Assembly: GCA_937934745.1 (NCBI GenBank)
Contig: CALGZC010000022.1
Location: 1-64,000 of the forward strand
DNA from: an uncultured Blastocatellia bacterium
GTDB lineage: Bacteria > Acidobacteriota > Blastocatellia > Chloracidobacteriales > Chloracidobacteriaceae
Direction: 5' to 3'
Length of the DNA: 64,000 nt
Positions 52,656 to 62,067 of the stretch are shown in pieces; position 1 is the stretch's first letter; each line of letters starts with the position of its first letter. The notes under the pieces are model-generated. The model ran no database searches, was not told the DNA's origin, and saw only the letters and a program-made list of their open reading frames with translations. The translations under genes and the position numbers were made by a program.

Positions 52656-53360
52656 ATGGAGCGGATTCTGGTGATCGACGACGACACCGAGCTGTGCGAA
52701 CTCCTTACGGAGTACCTGGCTGCCGAAGGCTTTGCCGTTGAGGCCGTTCACGATGGAGAATTGGGCGTCAAGCGAGCGACGAACGAACCCTTTGCGTTGC
52801 TGATTCTTGACGTGATGCTTCCAAAGTTGGACGGCTTTGCCGTCCTGAAGCGAATCCGGTCCGTGTCACACGTTCCAACACTGATGTTGACGGCGCGGGG
52901 CGATGATACGGATCGCATTGTCGGTCTTGAAAGCGGAGCCGATGACTATCTTGCCAAGCCGTTCAACCCGCGTGAACTGCTGGCGCGGGTGCGTGCCATT
53001 CTGCGGCGGACAAAGCCGGAACTCTTGGCAGAGACGCTGACAGTCGGTGATGTGGAGCTGGATTTCGGTGCGCGGAGCGCCCGCAAGGCCGGGCAGCCGG
53101 TGGCGGTAACGTCGGTCGAGTTTGACCTCCTGACGCAGTTGTTGCAACACGCCGGCCAGATTGTGTCGCGGGATGACCTGTCATTACACGCGCTGGGACG
53201 TCCGTTTCATCCACTTGACCGCAGCGTGGACATGCATGTGAGTAACCTCCGCAAAAAACTCGGCCCTCATGCCGACGGCAGTGAACGCATTAAGTCGGTG
53301 CGCGGCATTGGCTATCTCTATACCTTGTGTCAGTCGGCCGCCACACCACGACCCGGCTAG
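52656..53360 (+). CDS. OmpR-family response regulator, CpxR-like
   Basis: 234 residues. Receiver domain: acidic pair D8/D9 in LVIDDD, phosphorylation site D52 (LILDVMLP), Thr in LTARG and Lys in YLAKPFN. A winged-helix DNA-binding domain (about 130-225) ends VDMHVSNLRKKLG and RIKSVRGIGYLYTL. Sequence order is close to CpxR. GTG at 52638 lies right after GGGAGG but only 3 bp away; ATG 52656 (MERILVIDDD) is the natural family start. The partner kinase starts 7 bp after the stop. Confidence 0.92.
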   Translation: MERILVIDDDTELCELLTEYLAAEGFAVEAVHDGELGVKRATNEPFALLILDVMLPKLDGFAVLKRIRSVSHVPTLMLTARGDDTDRIVGLESGADDYLAKPFNPRELLARVRAILRRTKPELLAETLTVGDVELDFGARSARKAGQPVAVTSVEFDLLTQLLQHAGQIVSRDDLSLHALGRPFHPLDRSVDMHVSNLRKKLGPHADGSERIKSVRGIGYLYTLCQSAATPRPG

Positions 53361-53367
53361 CGCCAGT

Positions 53368-54741
53368 ATGCGGACGCTGTTTATCAAGATTTTTCTCTGG
53401 TTCTGGCTGGCCATGGTGGCGCTGACCGTCTTGGTGACGGTGGTCAGCTCCCTGACGACGTCCGATGTGATGTGGCCCGGACGCCGCACCCTACTGGCCG
53501 CGACGACACTCTGCGCAGAAACGGCCGTGCTGCTGTATGAGCAGCAGGGTGCGGCAGCAGTTGAGGCGTACCTGCAACGTGCCCTGGAAACGGCCAAGCT
53601 GCAAGCCGTCCTCCTGGACGAACATGAGCAGCTGCTAGTGGGAACGGCGATCCCCGATTGGCCCTCCGAGCGCGACCGGGCGCGGCGTGAGGATTTCCTC
53701 GTCGTGGAGAGCAAGACTTTCCTGTGGCGTCCGGTGGTCGGAGCCAGTGGGCGGCGCTATCTGCTCGCGGCCGTCTTTGACCGCAATTTGCTGCCGTCAC
53801 CGCCGATGTGGACGCGGGCGCGGGTCATTCGGTTGGCTGTGTTTGTTTTGGGCAGTGGCGGCGTGTGCTACGGTCTGGCTTGGTATCTGACACGTCCCAT
53901 TGGGCGCTTGCGCCGGACGGCGCAGCGGCTGGCGACGGGCGACCTGACGGCGCGAACCGGCGCCAAACTGGGGCGACTAACGGATGAGATCGGTGGGCTG
54001 GCGCGCGATTTCGATGCCATGGCAGAGCGCATCGAATCGCTTGTCATGGCACAACGCCGCCTCTTTGGTGATATTTCCCACGAACTGCGCTCGCCGTTGG
54101 CGCGTCTGCGCGTAGCATTGGAACTCGCCCAGCGCAGGGCCGGCGGCGAGTCCCGGCCGTACCTGGAGCGGATTGAACGCGACGTCGAACGCCTGGACGA
54201 ACTGGTGGGGCAGTTACTGGCATTGTCGCAACTGGAGAGTGAGGCAACCCTGGCGGAATCAAAGAGGCTCGATGTGGCGGCCTTGACCCAGCAGGTCGCA
54301 GTGGATGCTGACTTTGAAGCTCGCGCCGCCGGAAGAAGCGTCAACTGCCACATTGTGGCCGACAGCGCCCACCGGTTCATCCTCGGTGATGAGGAACTGC
54401 TGCGGCGTGCGCTTGAAAATGTCATGCGCAACGCCATCCGCCACACCCCGGAGGGATCGACCGTTGAAGTGATCGTGGACGCCAAGGAGCAAAACCTGCT
54501 CGTCACCGTGCAGGATCGCGGGCAAGGCGTTCCGCCCGATGCTCTGGAAGCCATTTTCAAGCCCTTTTACCGGGTTGAACGGGCGCGCGACCGGGCAAGC
54601 GGCGGCGTCGGCCTGGGGCTGGCTATTGCCGCACGCGCCGTCCACCTGCATGGCGGGAGCATTACGGCCGAAAACCTACCCGAGGGGTTTCGGGTGACGC
54701 TGAGCTTGCCGGCCTGTAGCCACCTAGCGGCAGCGTGCTGA
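53368..54741 (+). CDS. Sensor histidine kinase, CpxA-like
   Basis: 457 residues. Two membrane helices (about 7-29 and 154-174) enclose a periplasmic sensor of about 125 residues; a HAMP domain follows (TRPIGRLRRTAQRLATGDLTAR), then the phosphoacceptor H238 in GDISHELRSPLARLR and the ATPase with NVMRNAIRHTPEG, DRGQGVPP, FKPFYRVE and GGVGLGLAIAARAVHLHGG. It senses an envelope signal and phosphorylates the adjoining regulator. No target operon is marked in the window. Confidence 0.93.
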   Translation: MRTLFIKIFLWFWLAMVALTVLVTVVSSLTTSDVMWPGRRTLLAATTLCAETAVLLYEQQGAAAVEAYLQRALETAKLQAVLLDEHEQLLVGTAIPDWPSERDRARREDFLVVESKTFLWRPVVGASGRRYLLAAVFDRNLLPSPPMWTRARVIRLAVFVLGSGGVCYGLAWYLTRPIGRLRRTAQRLATGDLTARTGAKLGRLTDEIGGLARDFDAMAERIESLVMAQRRLFGDISHELRSPLARLRVALELAQRRAGGESRPYLERIERDVERLDELVGQLLALSQLESEATLAESKRLDVAALTQQVAVDADFEARAAGRSVNCHIVADSAHRFILGDEELLRRALENVMRNAIRHTPEGSTVEVIVDAKEQNLLVTVQDRGQGVPPDALEAIFKPFYRVERARDRASGGVGLGLAIAARAVHLHGGSITAENLPEGFRVTLSLPACSHLAAAC

Positions 54742-54746
54742 GCAGA

Positions 54747-55091
54747 TCAGCCACCTTCGCGGTGGCGCAAAATCTCGGCATCGAACCGAATCACCAGGCC
54801 GTCCCGAACCATTTCATCCACAAGCGGAAGCAGTTCGGCAATGCGCTCTGGCAGATCTACAATGGTGACTACCACCGGCAGATCGGTTGCGCTGCCCAGC
54901 CGGTCGGCCGTCCGAATCTGGCCGCCGAGACCAAAACCGGCCAGTCCGCGGGTCACCGTCACGCCGGCAGCGCCGGCCAAGCGGAGCCGATGGACCAGCG
55001 CCCGATAGAGTGGTTCGGTTTCCCATCGGTCATCATCGCCGATGAAAATCTGCAATACCTGTGCCTTACCCTCTAGAATGCGTGTCGCCAT
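54747..55091 (-). CDS. DUF190 family protein
   Basis: 114 residues from ATG 55091. KAQVLQIFIGDDDRWETEPLYRALVHRLRLAGAAGVTVTRGLAGFGLGGQIRTADRL and LPVVVTIVDLPERIAELLPLVDEMV are typical of DUF190 (PF02641), a PII-like fold of unknown role that often accompanies CrcB fluoride channels. No crcB lies here. It converges on the kinase gene with 5 bp between stops. Confidence 0.88.
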   Translation of the reverse strand: MATRILEGKAQVLQIFIGDDDRWETEPLYRALVHRLRLAGAAGVTVTRGLAGFGLGGQIRTADRLGSATDLPVVVTIVDLPERIAELLPLVDEMVRDGLVIRFDAEILRHREGG

Positions 55092-55238
55092 CACCTGCTC
55101 CAAGCCAAAGGAGTCGGTTGCCGGCGCCATCATGACACATGCCGTCCGTGCGGTAGAGTCAAGCGTACTGTTTGCTCACTGTAGGCAGTGGTCTCTTGCC
55201 TGAGGTCATGGGGTGGTTCGGCCTCTGGAGGAAACAAC

Positions 55239-55255
55239 TTGAAAATAGTTTTCAA
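55239..55255. promoter_or_regulatory. 17-bp palindrome upstream of feoA, candidate iron-regulator operator
   Basis: TTGAAAATAGTTTTCAA is a perfect 7-3-7 inverted repeat, 70 bp before the feoA start. Its left half, TTGAAA at 55239-55244, is also a -35-like hexamer with TAGGCT at 55262-55267 (17 bp spacing) as a weak -10. A repressor bound here would cover the promoter. It does not match the Escherichia coli Fur box closely; a Fur, MntR or DtxR-family site is possible by context. Confidence 0.6.
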
Positions 55256-55324
55256 ATCGCCTAGGCTTGGAAAGTGAATGCCCGGCATGTAGGCAGGGCC
55301 GGGTCACGATGAGGTGTGCGCTCT

Positions 55325-55612
55325 ATGAAACGCTGGCTGACGCCTTTCCGTCCTTCCGTAGCTACGGCAGATGTTTCCCCGGCTGCCGACCAACCGGTGA
55401 CGTTGGCGGATGTCGCCGCCGGCGACTGTGTGCGGGTGACGCGGCTTCTAGCGTTTCCCGGCGCCGAAAGACTACGGGAGCGAGGCCTGTGTGAAACGGC
55501 TGAAGTGCGCGTTGTGGCTTCTGGCGATCCACTGGTTTGTTCCGTTCTGGGTGTGCGGATGATCCTCAACCGTCAAACGGCGCAGGGGATTTTTGTGGAG
55601 CGCCTACCATGA
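55325..55612 (+). CDS. feoA: FeoA family protein, first copy
   Basis: 95 residues. After a 28-residue leader comes an SH3-like FeoA domain: VTLADVAAGDCVRVTRLLAFPGAERLRERGLCETAEVRVVASGDPLVCSVLGVRMILNRQTAQGIFVE. FeoA is a small cytoplasmic partner of the ferrous iron transporter FeoB. GAGG lies 10 bp before ATG 55325; a GTG at 55316 is less likely. The stop overlaps the ATG of the second feoA (ATGA). Confidence 0.9.
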   Translation: MKRWLTPFRPSVATADVSPAADQPVTLADVAAGDCVRVTRLLAFPGAERLRERGLCETAEVRVVASGDPLVCSVLGVRMILNRQTAQGIFVERLP

Positions 55613-55845
55613 CGCCTGTCATGACGCTGGATGCGCTTGCCATCGGCACTGCCGGGCGGGTTGAACGCGTGCGCGGCAACCGCGCCGTTGCGCAGCGCCT
55701 TCAGGAAATGGGCCTCACCACAGGCGTTGTGGTCAAGATTGTTCGCGTTGCCCCGCTGGGCGATCCCTTGGAAGTTGAAGTACGCGGTTATCGGCTCTCG
55801 TTGCGCAAGGAGGAAGCCGCTGTTGTCGAAGTCTCCGCGCCATGA
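55609..55845 (+). CDS. feoA: FeoA family protein, second copy
   Basis: 78 residues, a minimal FeoA domain: MTLDALAIGTAGRVERVRGNRAVAQRLQEMGLTTGVVVKIVRVAPLGDPLEVEVRGYRLSLRKEEAAVVEV. It retains the typical LxxMGLxxG and GDPLEVxVRGYxLSLRKxEA pattern better than the first copy. Both ends overlap neighbours by ATGA, so the three feo genes are tightly coupled. Confidence 0.93.
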   Translation: MTPVMTLDALAIGTAGRVERVRGNRAVAQRLQEMGLTTGVVVKIVRVAPLGDPLEVEVRGYRLSLRKEEAAVVEVSAP

Positions 55846-58055
55846 GTCGGACGGTGAGTGAAATACCATCCCTGCGCCGTTTGGCGCTTGTCGGCAACCC
55901 TAACTGTGGCAAAACGACGCTGTTCAATGCGCTGACCGGCCTGCGCCAGAAGGTCGGCAACTATCCCGGTGTCACGGTAGAAAAAAAAGAAGGCCGGTTT
56001 ACGGTCGGGGACGTCGAGGTGGTCGTCATTGACCTACCCGGTGTGTACAGCCTTTCTGCTCGGTCACTGGATGAACGAATTACGCGCGATGTCGTGCTCG
56101 GGCGGCAGGCAGGAACCGATCCGCCGGAGGCCATTCTGGCAATTGCCGACGCCAGCAACTTGGAGCGCAACCTATATCTCGTCACCCAAGTGATGGAGTT
56201 GGGGCGGCCTGTCTGGCTGGCGCTCAACATGATGGATCTTGCCGCCGCTAAGGGCTTGACCTTTGACCTGGAGCGGCTTTCGCAGGCGCTGGGCATCCCG
56301 GTCATCCCCATCGTCGCCAGCAAAGGCGTCGGACTTGAGGCGCTGCGCCGCAAGCTGGCCGAGCCACTACCGCCTGTGCCAACCCGTCGCTGGCGCTTGC
56401 CGCAGGTGATCGAAAGCGAGGTTGCTGCACTAGCAGAACGCTTGCGCGCCGGCTCCTGGAGCGACAGTGCAGCGGCTGAAGGCGAAGCCATCCGGCTGTT
56501 GCTCGGGGATGTAGCGGAAGATGATGCACTGCCACCTGCCGAGCTTCAGTCCGCGGTCAATGCCGCCCGCGGGCGCTTGGAGGCGCTGGGCATTGAGTGG
56601 TGGACCGCCGAAGCCGAAGGACGTTACAGCTGGATACACGCTGTGTGTCGGTCGGCGGTCGTCCAGCCGGAGCTGTTTCAGCAGACGGCCAGTGATCGCA
56701 TTGACGCCGTTGTAACGCATCGGCTGTGGGGGCCGCTCCTGTTTGCCGGGCTAATGCTCTTGGTCTTCCAGAGTATTTTCACCTGGGCGCAAGCTCCAAT
56801 GGACGCCATTAGCTGGCTGATGGGCCGGTTAGCCTTGGCGACGCGCGGGGTGCTGTCGCCCGGTGAATTCACAGACCTGATTGTGGACGGTGTTCTTGCC
56901 GGGGTCGGTGCCGTCGTTACTTTTTTACCCCAGATTCTCATCCTGACCTTTTTCATCGCCCTGTTGGAAGACACGGGCTACATGGCGCGGGCGGCATTTA
57001 TTATGGATCGCCTGATGCGCCGGGTGGGATTGAGTGGCAAATCTTTCATCCCACTCCTGAGTTCATTTGCCTGCGCCATTCCGGGGATTACGGCAACACG
57101 CACGATTGAGAATGCCAAGGATCGGCTGGTGACAATTCTCATCGCACCGCTGATGAGCTGTAGTGCGCGCCTGCCGGTTTACGCCCTGATGATCGGCGCC
57201 TTCTTTCCTGCCGACCGACGCCTATGGGGTGTCTTTTCGCTGGCCGGCGTCATGCTGTTTGCTATGTACGGGCTGGGCATTGCCGCTGCCGTCGCCGTAG
57301 CGTGGCTGTTCAAGAAAACATTGATTCGCGGCGCCTCTCCGCCCCTTATCCTGGAACTGCCGCCGTACCGCCTGCCGTCACCACGTACCCTGTTGCTGAC
57401 GATGCTGTCGGCGGCCTGGCAGTTTCTCTACCGCGCCGGGACGGTGATTTTGGCGATTGCCGTTGTACTGTGGTTTCTAGCGACGTATCCGCGCGATGTG
57501 GCGCTGAGCCGCGATTATGCGGCAGAACGCGCAGCCGTCGCAGAAGCCGTGCAACGGGGACAGACACCGGAGGCGGAAGCGTCTGCCTACCTTCAGGCGC
57601 TGGAAAACCTGGAGAAAGCCGAGCGCCGTGAGAAAAGTTACATCGGACGGGCCGGCAAGCTCATTGAACCGCTGATTGCCCCGCTGGGCTTCAACTGGAA
57701 AATCGGCGTCGGTATCATCTCAGCCTTTGCGGCGCGCGAGGTCTTTGTAGGAACGCTGGCCATCATCTACGGTGTCGGCGAGGACGAGGATGCCGCCGGC
57801 AGCCGCGCCCTGTCGGCCGCGTTGCAAGCGGATCGTTACCCCGACGGACGGTCGGTTTTTTCGCCGCTGGTTGCCGTGTCGATCATGGTGTTCTTCGTGC
57901 TGGCGATGCAGTGTATGTCCACGCTGGCTGTCACCCGCCGCGAGACGAATAGCTGGGGCTGGCCGGCGGTGATGTTCGTCTACATGACGCTGTTAGCCTA
58001 CACCGGCAGCTTGATTGTCTATCAGACGGGACGTTGGTTGGGCTTGGGTGGTTAG
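55842..58055 (+). CDS. feoB: Ferrous iron transport protein B
   Basis: 737 residues. The N-terminal G domain has GNPNCGKT at 18-25 (G1), the NYPGVTVEKKEG switch, VVIDLPGVYSL (G3) and LALNMMDLA (G4); a helical insert follows, then the membrane part with Gate motifs FIPLLSSFACAIPGITATRTIENAKDRLVTILIAPLMSCSARLPVY and a second gate with FAAREVFVGTLAIIYG. It imports Fe2+ under low-oxygen conditions. Cysteines in the first gate are conserved. Last gene of the feo operon; convergent with the MscS gene. Confidence 0.96.
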   Translation: MSRTVSEIPSLRRLALVGNPNCGKTTLFNALTGLRQKVGNYPGVTVEKKEGRFTVGDVEVVVIDLPGVYSLSARSLDERITRDVVLGRQAGTDPPEAILAIADASNLERNLYLVTQVMELGRPVWLALNMMDLAAAKGLTFDLERLSQALGIPVIPIVASKGVGLEALRRKLAEPLPPVPTRRWRLPQVIESEVAALAERLRAGSWSDSAAAEGEAIRLLLGDVAEDDALPPAELQSAVNAARGRLEALGIEWWTAEAEGRYSWIHAVCRSAVVQPELFQQTASDRIDAVVTHRLWGPLLFAGLMLLVFQSIFTWAQAPMDAISWLMGRLALATRGVLSPGEFTDLIVDGVLAGVGAVVTFLPQILILTFFIALLEDTGYMARAAFIMDRLMRRVGLSGKSFIPLLSSFACAIPGITATRTIENAKDRLVTILIAPLMSCSARLPVYALMIGAFFPADRRLWGVFSLAGVMLFAMYGLGIAAAVAVAWLFKKTLIRGASPPLILELPPYRLPSPRTLLLTMLSAAWQFLYRAGTVILAIAVVLWFLATYPRDVALSRDYAAERAAVAEAVQRGQTPEAEASAYLQALENLEKAERREKSYIGRAGKLIEPLIAPLGFNWKIGVGIISAFAAREVFVGTLAIIYGVGEDEDAAGSRALSAALQADRYPDGRSVFSPLVAVSIMVFFVLAMQCMSTLAVTRRETNSWGWPAVMFVYMTLLAYTGSLIVYQTGRWLGLGG

Positions 58056-58088
58056 CCGATGGCAGGGCAGCGGCCGTCGTTTCCGGCC

Positions 58089-59192
58089 TCACGGGGTGCG
58101 CAGCGCATCGGACAGCCGCACCTTTGGCAGGTAGCGGCCGTCCTCGGTGGCCACCAGCCAGCGCACCAATCCCTCACGAACGGTCACGCGAAGGTCAAAG
58201 AGCTTGGCCGGCTCATCGGCCGACATGGTGGCGCGGACAACGAGGGCGCGCTCGTTGACTTCGTGCACAATCAGCCGGCAGACTTGTCCATTCCAGTTCG
58301 GATCGGACGTGCAGAGCCGTTGCAGTTCGGCGCGCATCGCGTCCAGTGGGACACCGAAATCCGCCTGCACAAAGACTTGACCGATCAGCTCTGGCGTGTA
58401 GCGCGTCCAGTTCTGAAACGGGCGTTCTAGAAAGTACGACACCGGCAGGATGAGTTGCCGTTTGTCCCACGTTCGCAGGACAACAAAGGTAAAGGTCAGT
58501 TCCTCAATCTGACCGTATTCGTTTTCGACAATAACCGTGTCACCGACGCGAATCGGCTGTGTGATGGCAATCTGGATGCCGGCCACGAAGTTGCCGATGG
58601 TTTTTTGCGCGGCGATACCCACAACAATACCGACAAGACCGGCCGAGGCCAGCAGTGAGACGCCGATGGTGCGCACGACCTGAAACTGCATCAGAAACAG
58701 GGCGGCGCCGACGATAATAATGACTGTTTGCACCAAACGCTGAAGAATGGTGATGCGCGTGGCCAGGGAGCGGCGGCGCTGTTCATCCATGCCGTTGGCG
58801 TCGAGGCGTCGCAGGAAGGCATCGGCTGCCACTGCCACCAGCTCGAAGCCCAGCCACAGGGCGGCCAGCGTCAGCGTGATGCCCAAGCTGGTCTCAATGC
58901 GCGCCTGCAGGTTGCGCGGCAGCTCAATCAGGTCGTACCCGACCGGCAACAGAAGCAGCCACAGAAAAACCCGCAGGGGATGACGCAGCGCGGTGTAGGG
59001 CGGCTCAAGCTCGGCCGATACCCGACGAATAAGGCCCCTGGTGCCGCGTGTCAGGAGCAAGACGAGGAGCCAGGCGACAAGCGCCCAGGCCAGCGCAATA
59101 AGAAGCTCGGCGTAGTGTTGCCAGAACAATTGTGTGAACCGCGTCCAGGGAGAATGTGTGCCGACTACCGCCCAGGCAAGACGACTCTTCAT
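58089..59192 (-). CDS. Mechanosensitive ion channel, MscS family
   Basis: 367 residues. Helices lie at about 28-48, 70-90, 100-125 and 145-170, then the pore helix region VSLLASAGLVGIVVGIAAQKTIGNFVAGIQIAITQPIRVGDTVIVENEYGQIEELTFTFVVLRTWDKRQLILPVSYFLERPFQNWTR, the MscS beta domain. It opens on membrane tension to release solutes during osmotic down-shock. It is downstream of mqnC by 12 bp on the same strand, so co-transcribed, though functionally unrelated as far as I can see. Confidence 0.93.
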   Translation of the reverse strand: MKSRLAWAVVGTHSPWTRFTQLFWQHYAELLIALAWALVAWLLVLLLTRGTRGLIRRVSAELEPPYTALRHPLRVFLWLLLLPVGYDLIELPRNLQARIETSLGITLTLAALWLGFELVAVAADAFLRRLDANGMDEQRRRSLATRITILQRLVQTVIIIVGAALFLMQFQVVRTIGVSLLASAGLVGIVVGIAAQKTIGNFVAGIQIAITQPIRVGDTVIVENEYGQIEELTFTFVVLRTWDKRQLILPVSYFLERPFQNWTRYTPELIGQVFVQADFGVPLDAMRAELQRLCTSDPNWNGQVCRLIVHEVNERALVVRATMSADEPAKLFDLRVTVREGLVRWLVATEDGRYLPKVRLSDALRTP

Positions 59193-59204
59193 GAGGCAAA
59201 CACG

Positions 59205-60305
59205 TTATTGAACACGTCCCACTCCGGCTGCTGCCGGCGCTTCGAGTCGGCGATACGCCGCATTGCGCTTGCACGGCACAAAGCCGGCTTCCCGAATGAG
59301 GTTGACCAAACGGACTTCATCGGCGCGATACCGGGCCCCGGCGGCCGAGACGACATTTTCCTCAATCATAATGCTGCCCACATCGTTGGCACCGCCGCGC
59401 AGTGCCCGCCGGGCGACTGCAAACCCCTGCGTCAGCCAGGACACCTGTAGGTTGGGGATATTGCGCAGGTAAAGCCGTGCTGCTGCAAACCACCGCAAGT
59501 AAATCTCCGGCGCGATCCGCTCCGGAAACACTTTGCCAATCGGGACGGAATCCGGCTGGAGCGTCCAGGGGATAAAGGCGATGAAGCCGTGTGTCCGCTC
59601 TTGCAGCTCGTATAGCTTGCGCAAGTGTTCCAGCCGGTGCAGGTCGGTTTCGCCCATGCCGTACATCATGGTGGCCGTCGTCGGAATGCCCAGCTCATGA
59701 GCCGTTTCCATAATGGAGAGCCATTCCGCACTGTTACATTCCGTTCGACGGCGCATGCGGATTTCATCGACGAGGATTTCGCCGCCACCACCCGGAATGG
59801 AATCCAGCCCGGCGGCGCGTAGGCGTTCAAGAACCGCGCGGATGGACAGACGGTTGACGCGCGCGAAGTTCAGGATTTCCGGCGGTGAGAAGCAGTGCAG
59901 GTGAATCTGGTACCGCGCTTTGAACTGCCGCAGCAGCTCTTCATACCACTCCAGCTTGAGGTCCGGGTGCAGGCCACCCTGCATGAGAATACCGCTGCCG
60001 CCGAGCGCCAGCGTCTCCTCGACCTTGCGGAAGAGCGTTTCGTAGTCGTGGACGTAGCCTTCCGGATCGCCAGGCTTGCGGTAGAAAGCGCAAAACGTAC
60101 ACACGGACGTGCAGACGTTGGAGTAGTTCACGTTGCGGTCAATGACATAGGTCACAACGTTATCGGGATGCCAGTCCGCCCGCAGCCGATCGGCCCAGAA
60201 CAGCAGTTCCTCCAGTGGCGCGTGATGGATGAGATCGAGCCATTCGGCAGCAGGTGGGCGTTCGCCGTGATAAAGGCGTTCAAGTCGGGTGGAAAAATCA
60301 ACCAT
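59205..60305 (-). CDS. mqnC: Cyclic dehypoxanthinyl futalosine synthase
   Basis: 366 residues, radical SAM enzyme. The cluster cysteines are C65, C69 and C72 (CTSVCTFC) within [72 protein letters not shown] and [12 protein letters not shown] are typical of MqnC rather than MqnE or CofH. It cyclises dehypoxanthine futalosine in the futalosine route to menaquinone. ATG 60305 is favoured over upstream in-frame starts. Other mqn genes are elsewhere. Confidence 0.93.
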   Translation of the reverse strand: MVDFSTRLERLYHGERPPAAEWLDLIHHAPLEELLFWADRLRADWHPDNVVTYVIDRNVNYSNVCTSVCTFCAFYRKPGDPEGYVHDYETLFRKVEETLALGGSGILMQGGLHPDLKLEWYEELLRQFKARYQIHLHCFSPPEILNFARVNRLSIRAVLERLRAAGLDSIPGGGGEILVDEIRMRRRTECNSAEWLSIMETAHELGIPTTATMMYGMGETDLHRLEHLRKLYELQERTHGFIAFIPWTLQPDSVPIGKVFPERIAPEIYLRWFAAARLYLRNIPNLQVSWLTQGFAVARRALRGGANDVGSIMIEENVVSAAGARYRADEVRLVNLIREAGFVPCKRNAAYRRLEAPAAAGVGRVQ

Positions 60306-60529
60306 AACGTCACACATCCAGAGGTTCAACCGCGTATGCTTGACGGGCAAGAAGGAAGCTACATGGCACACAGAGTCGGCGCAATACGACTTAGGCGGCC
60401 GGTGCGGTGACTGCACGCCACAGGATGCCCTTGTCAGGGTGTGTACGTTGGATTACGTTTTGGGCCAATCCCCACGCTCCCTTGCGCAAACCGGACGCCG
60501 CCCACGGTGTGCAGACTGACGAGGGCAGA

Positions 60530-61936
60530 ATGGCAGAACGCTTCGATATGGTGATTATCGGGGCCGGCTCCGGCGGGCTGACGGCTGCTGGGTTCGCTGC
60601 CCAACTCGGCGCGAAGGTCGCACTGGTGGAAAAGCATCGCATCGGCGGAGACTGTACCTGGACAGGCTGCGTGCCGAGCAAGGCCCTGCTCAAAGTTGCC
60701 AAAATTGCGCAGCAGGTGCGGCAGGCGCACCACTACGGCATTCTTGCCGAACCACCACGCACCGACATGGCGCGTGTCCGCGCCTATGTCCGGGGTGTGA
60801 TCAACGAGATTTACGCTCACGAGGCACCGGATGAACTCCGCCGCAACGGGATTGAGGTTATTCTTGCGCCGGGGCGGTTTCTCGACGCCCAGACCATCGC
60901 CGCCGGCGACCGGACGCTGACGGCTAAGTATTTTCTGGTCTGCACGGGCGCGCATCCCGTGCATCCGGCCATCGCCGGACTGGACCAGACGCCGTTTGTC
61001 ACCTACGAAACTGTTTTTGACCTTGACGAGCTGCCGAAGCGCTTGGCGGTGGTCGGCGGTGGGCCTGTCGGCTGCGAAATGGCGCAGGCGTTTCAGCGCC
61101 TTGGCGCGCAGGTGACACTGTTTGCCGAGCGACTGCTTCCAAAGGAAGAGCCAGAAGTTGACCTGACGCTGCGCACCGTCTTCGGTCGTGAAGGGATGCA
61201 ATGCATCCCGGGACGCGCCCGGTCGGTCGAACGGCAAAACGGTGTGATCCGCGTGGAAAGCCACGCCGGTACGGCTGAAGCTGAGGTGCTTTTTGTTGCT
61301 ACCGGACGCCGTCCAAACATCGCCGGACTCGACCTGGAAAAGGCAGGTGTGCAGGCGGACGCGCGTGGTATTCCCGTGGACGCTAATCTGCGGACGAATG
61401 TCAAACATATCTTCGCCGCCGGCGACGTGGTGGGTGGGCATCAGTTCACCCACTTTGCAGGCTGGCAGGCTTTTCTGGCCGTGCGCAACGCCCTGCTGCT
61501 CGGCAGTACGCCAGGGGTGACCGACATTGTGCCATGGGTAACATTCACCGACCCTGAAGTTGCCCACGTTGGCCTGACCGAAGCGGCTGCCCGCGCCAAA
61601 TACGGTGCGGCAGTCAAAGTCCACCACCGGAGTATGCAACACACCGATCGCGCCGTGTGCGACAACGACACGGACGGTTTTCTAAAAGTCATTTCGCACG
61701 GCGACGGCACGTTGCTGGGCGCGACCATGGTTGCGCCGCGCGCCGGCGAAGCGGTGACGGAGTTCACACTGGCACTCAACCACCGCTTGAAGGTGACCGA
61801 CGTGGCGAATGCCATCCACGCTTACCCGACGTATGCAACGGCCGTGCAGCAGCTTGCGGCGAGCGTTGCAGTCGAAAACTTTCTCGGCGGCGCTGCCGGA
61901 AAGCTCATCCAAGGACTGTCAAAGATGATTCGCTAA
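60530..61936 (+). CDS. FAD-dependent pyridine nucleotide-disulfide oxidoreductase, mercuric-reductase-like
   Basis: 468 residues. FAD loop VIIGAGSGGLTAA, redox-active pair C42/C47 (GGDCTWTGCVPSK), NAD(P) loop VVGGGPVGCEMAQ, second FAD motif IFAAGDV and the C-terminal dimer motif HAYPTYATAVQQLA. The active site CTWTGCVPSK is seen in MerA-like and SidA-type reductases; the C-terminal Cys pair that delivers Hg2+ and an N-terminal HMA domain are missing, so true mercuric reductase is not supported. GAGG lies 5 bp before the ATG. It precedes the radical SAM gene by 131 bp on the same strand. Confidence 0.9.
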   Translation: MAERFDMVIIGAGSGGLTAAGFAAQLGAKVALVEKHRIGGDCTWTGCVPSKALLKVAKIAQQVRQAHHYGILAEPPRTDMARVRAYVRGVINEIYAHEAPDELRRNGIEVILAPGRFLDAQTIAAGDRTLTAKYFLVCTGAHPVHPAIAGLDQTPFVTYETVFDLDELPKRLAVVGGGPVGCEMAQAFQRLGAQVTLFAERLLPKEEPEVDLTLRTVFGREGMQCIPGRARSVERQNGVIRVESHAGTAEAEVLFVATGRRPNIAGLDLEKAGVQADARGIPVDANLRTNVKHIFAAGDVVGGHQFTHFAGWQAFLAVRNALLLGSTPGVTDIVPWVTFTDPEVAHVGLTEAAARAKYGAAVKVHHRSMQHTDRAVCDNDTDGFLKVISHGDGTLLGATMVAPRAGEAVTEFTLALNHRLKVTDVANAIHAYPTYATAVQQLAASVAVENFLGGAAGKLIQGLSKMIR

Positions 61937-62067
61937 GATGGCGGCAACCTGCCCGTAGCCTCACCCTCACCCTACCGATACGGCATCCGGCGCAGGCTGA
62001 CCGCCGACGATTTTGGGACTAACCTCCCCGAACTACACTGGAAACACTTCACCGGAGAACATCGGCT

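Noticed and set aside
60434-61642. 402-codon minus-strand open frame opposite the flavoprotein gene
   Set aside because: It is antisense to a gene with intact FAD, redox and dimer motifs; long shadow frames are common in GC-rich coding DNA and its translation has no domain.
60530-61936. Mercuric reductase and a mercury resistance operon
   Set aside because: The C-terminal cysteine pair and any merR, merT or merP gene are missing; only the general disulfide reductase fold is supported.
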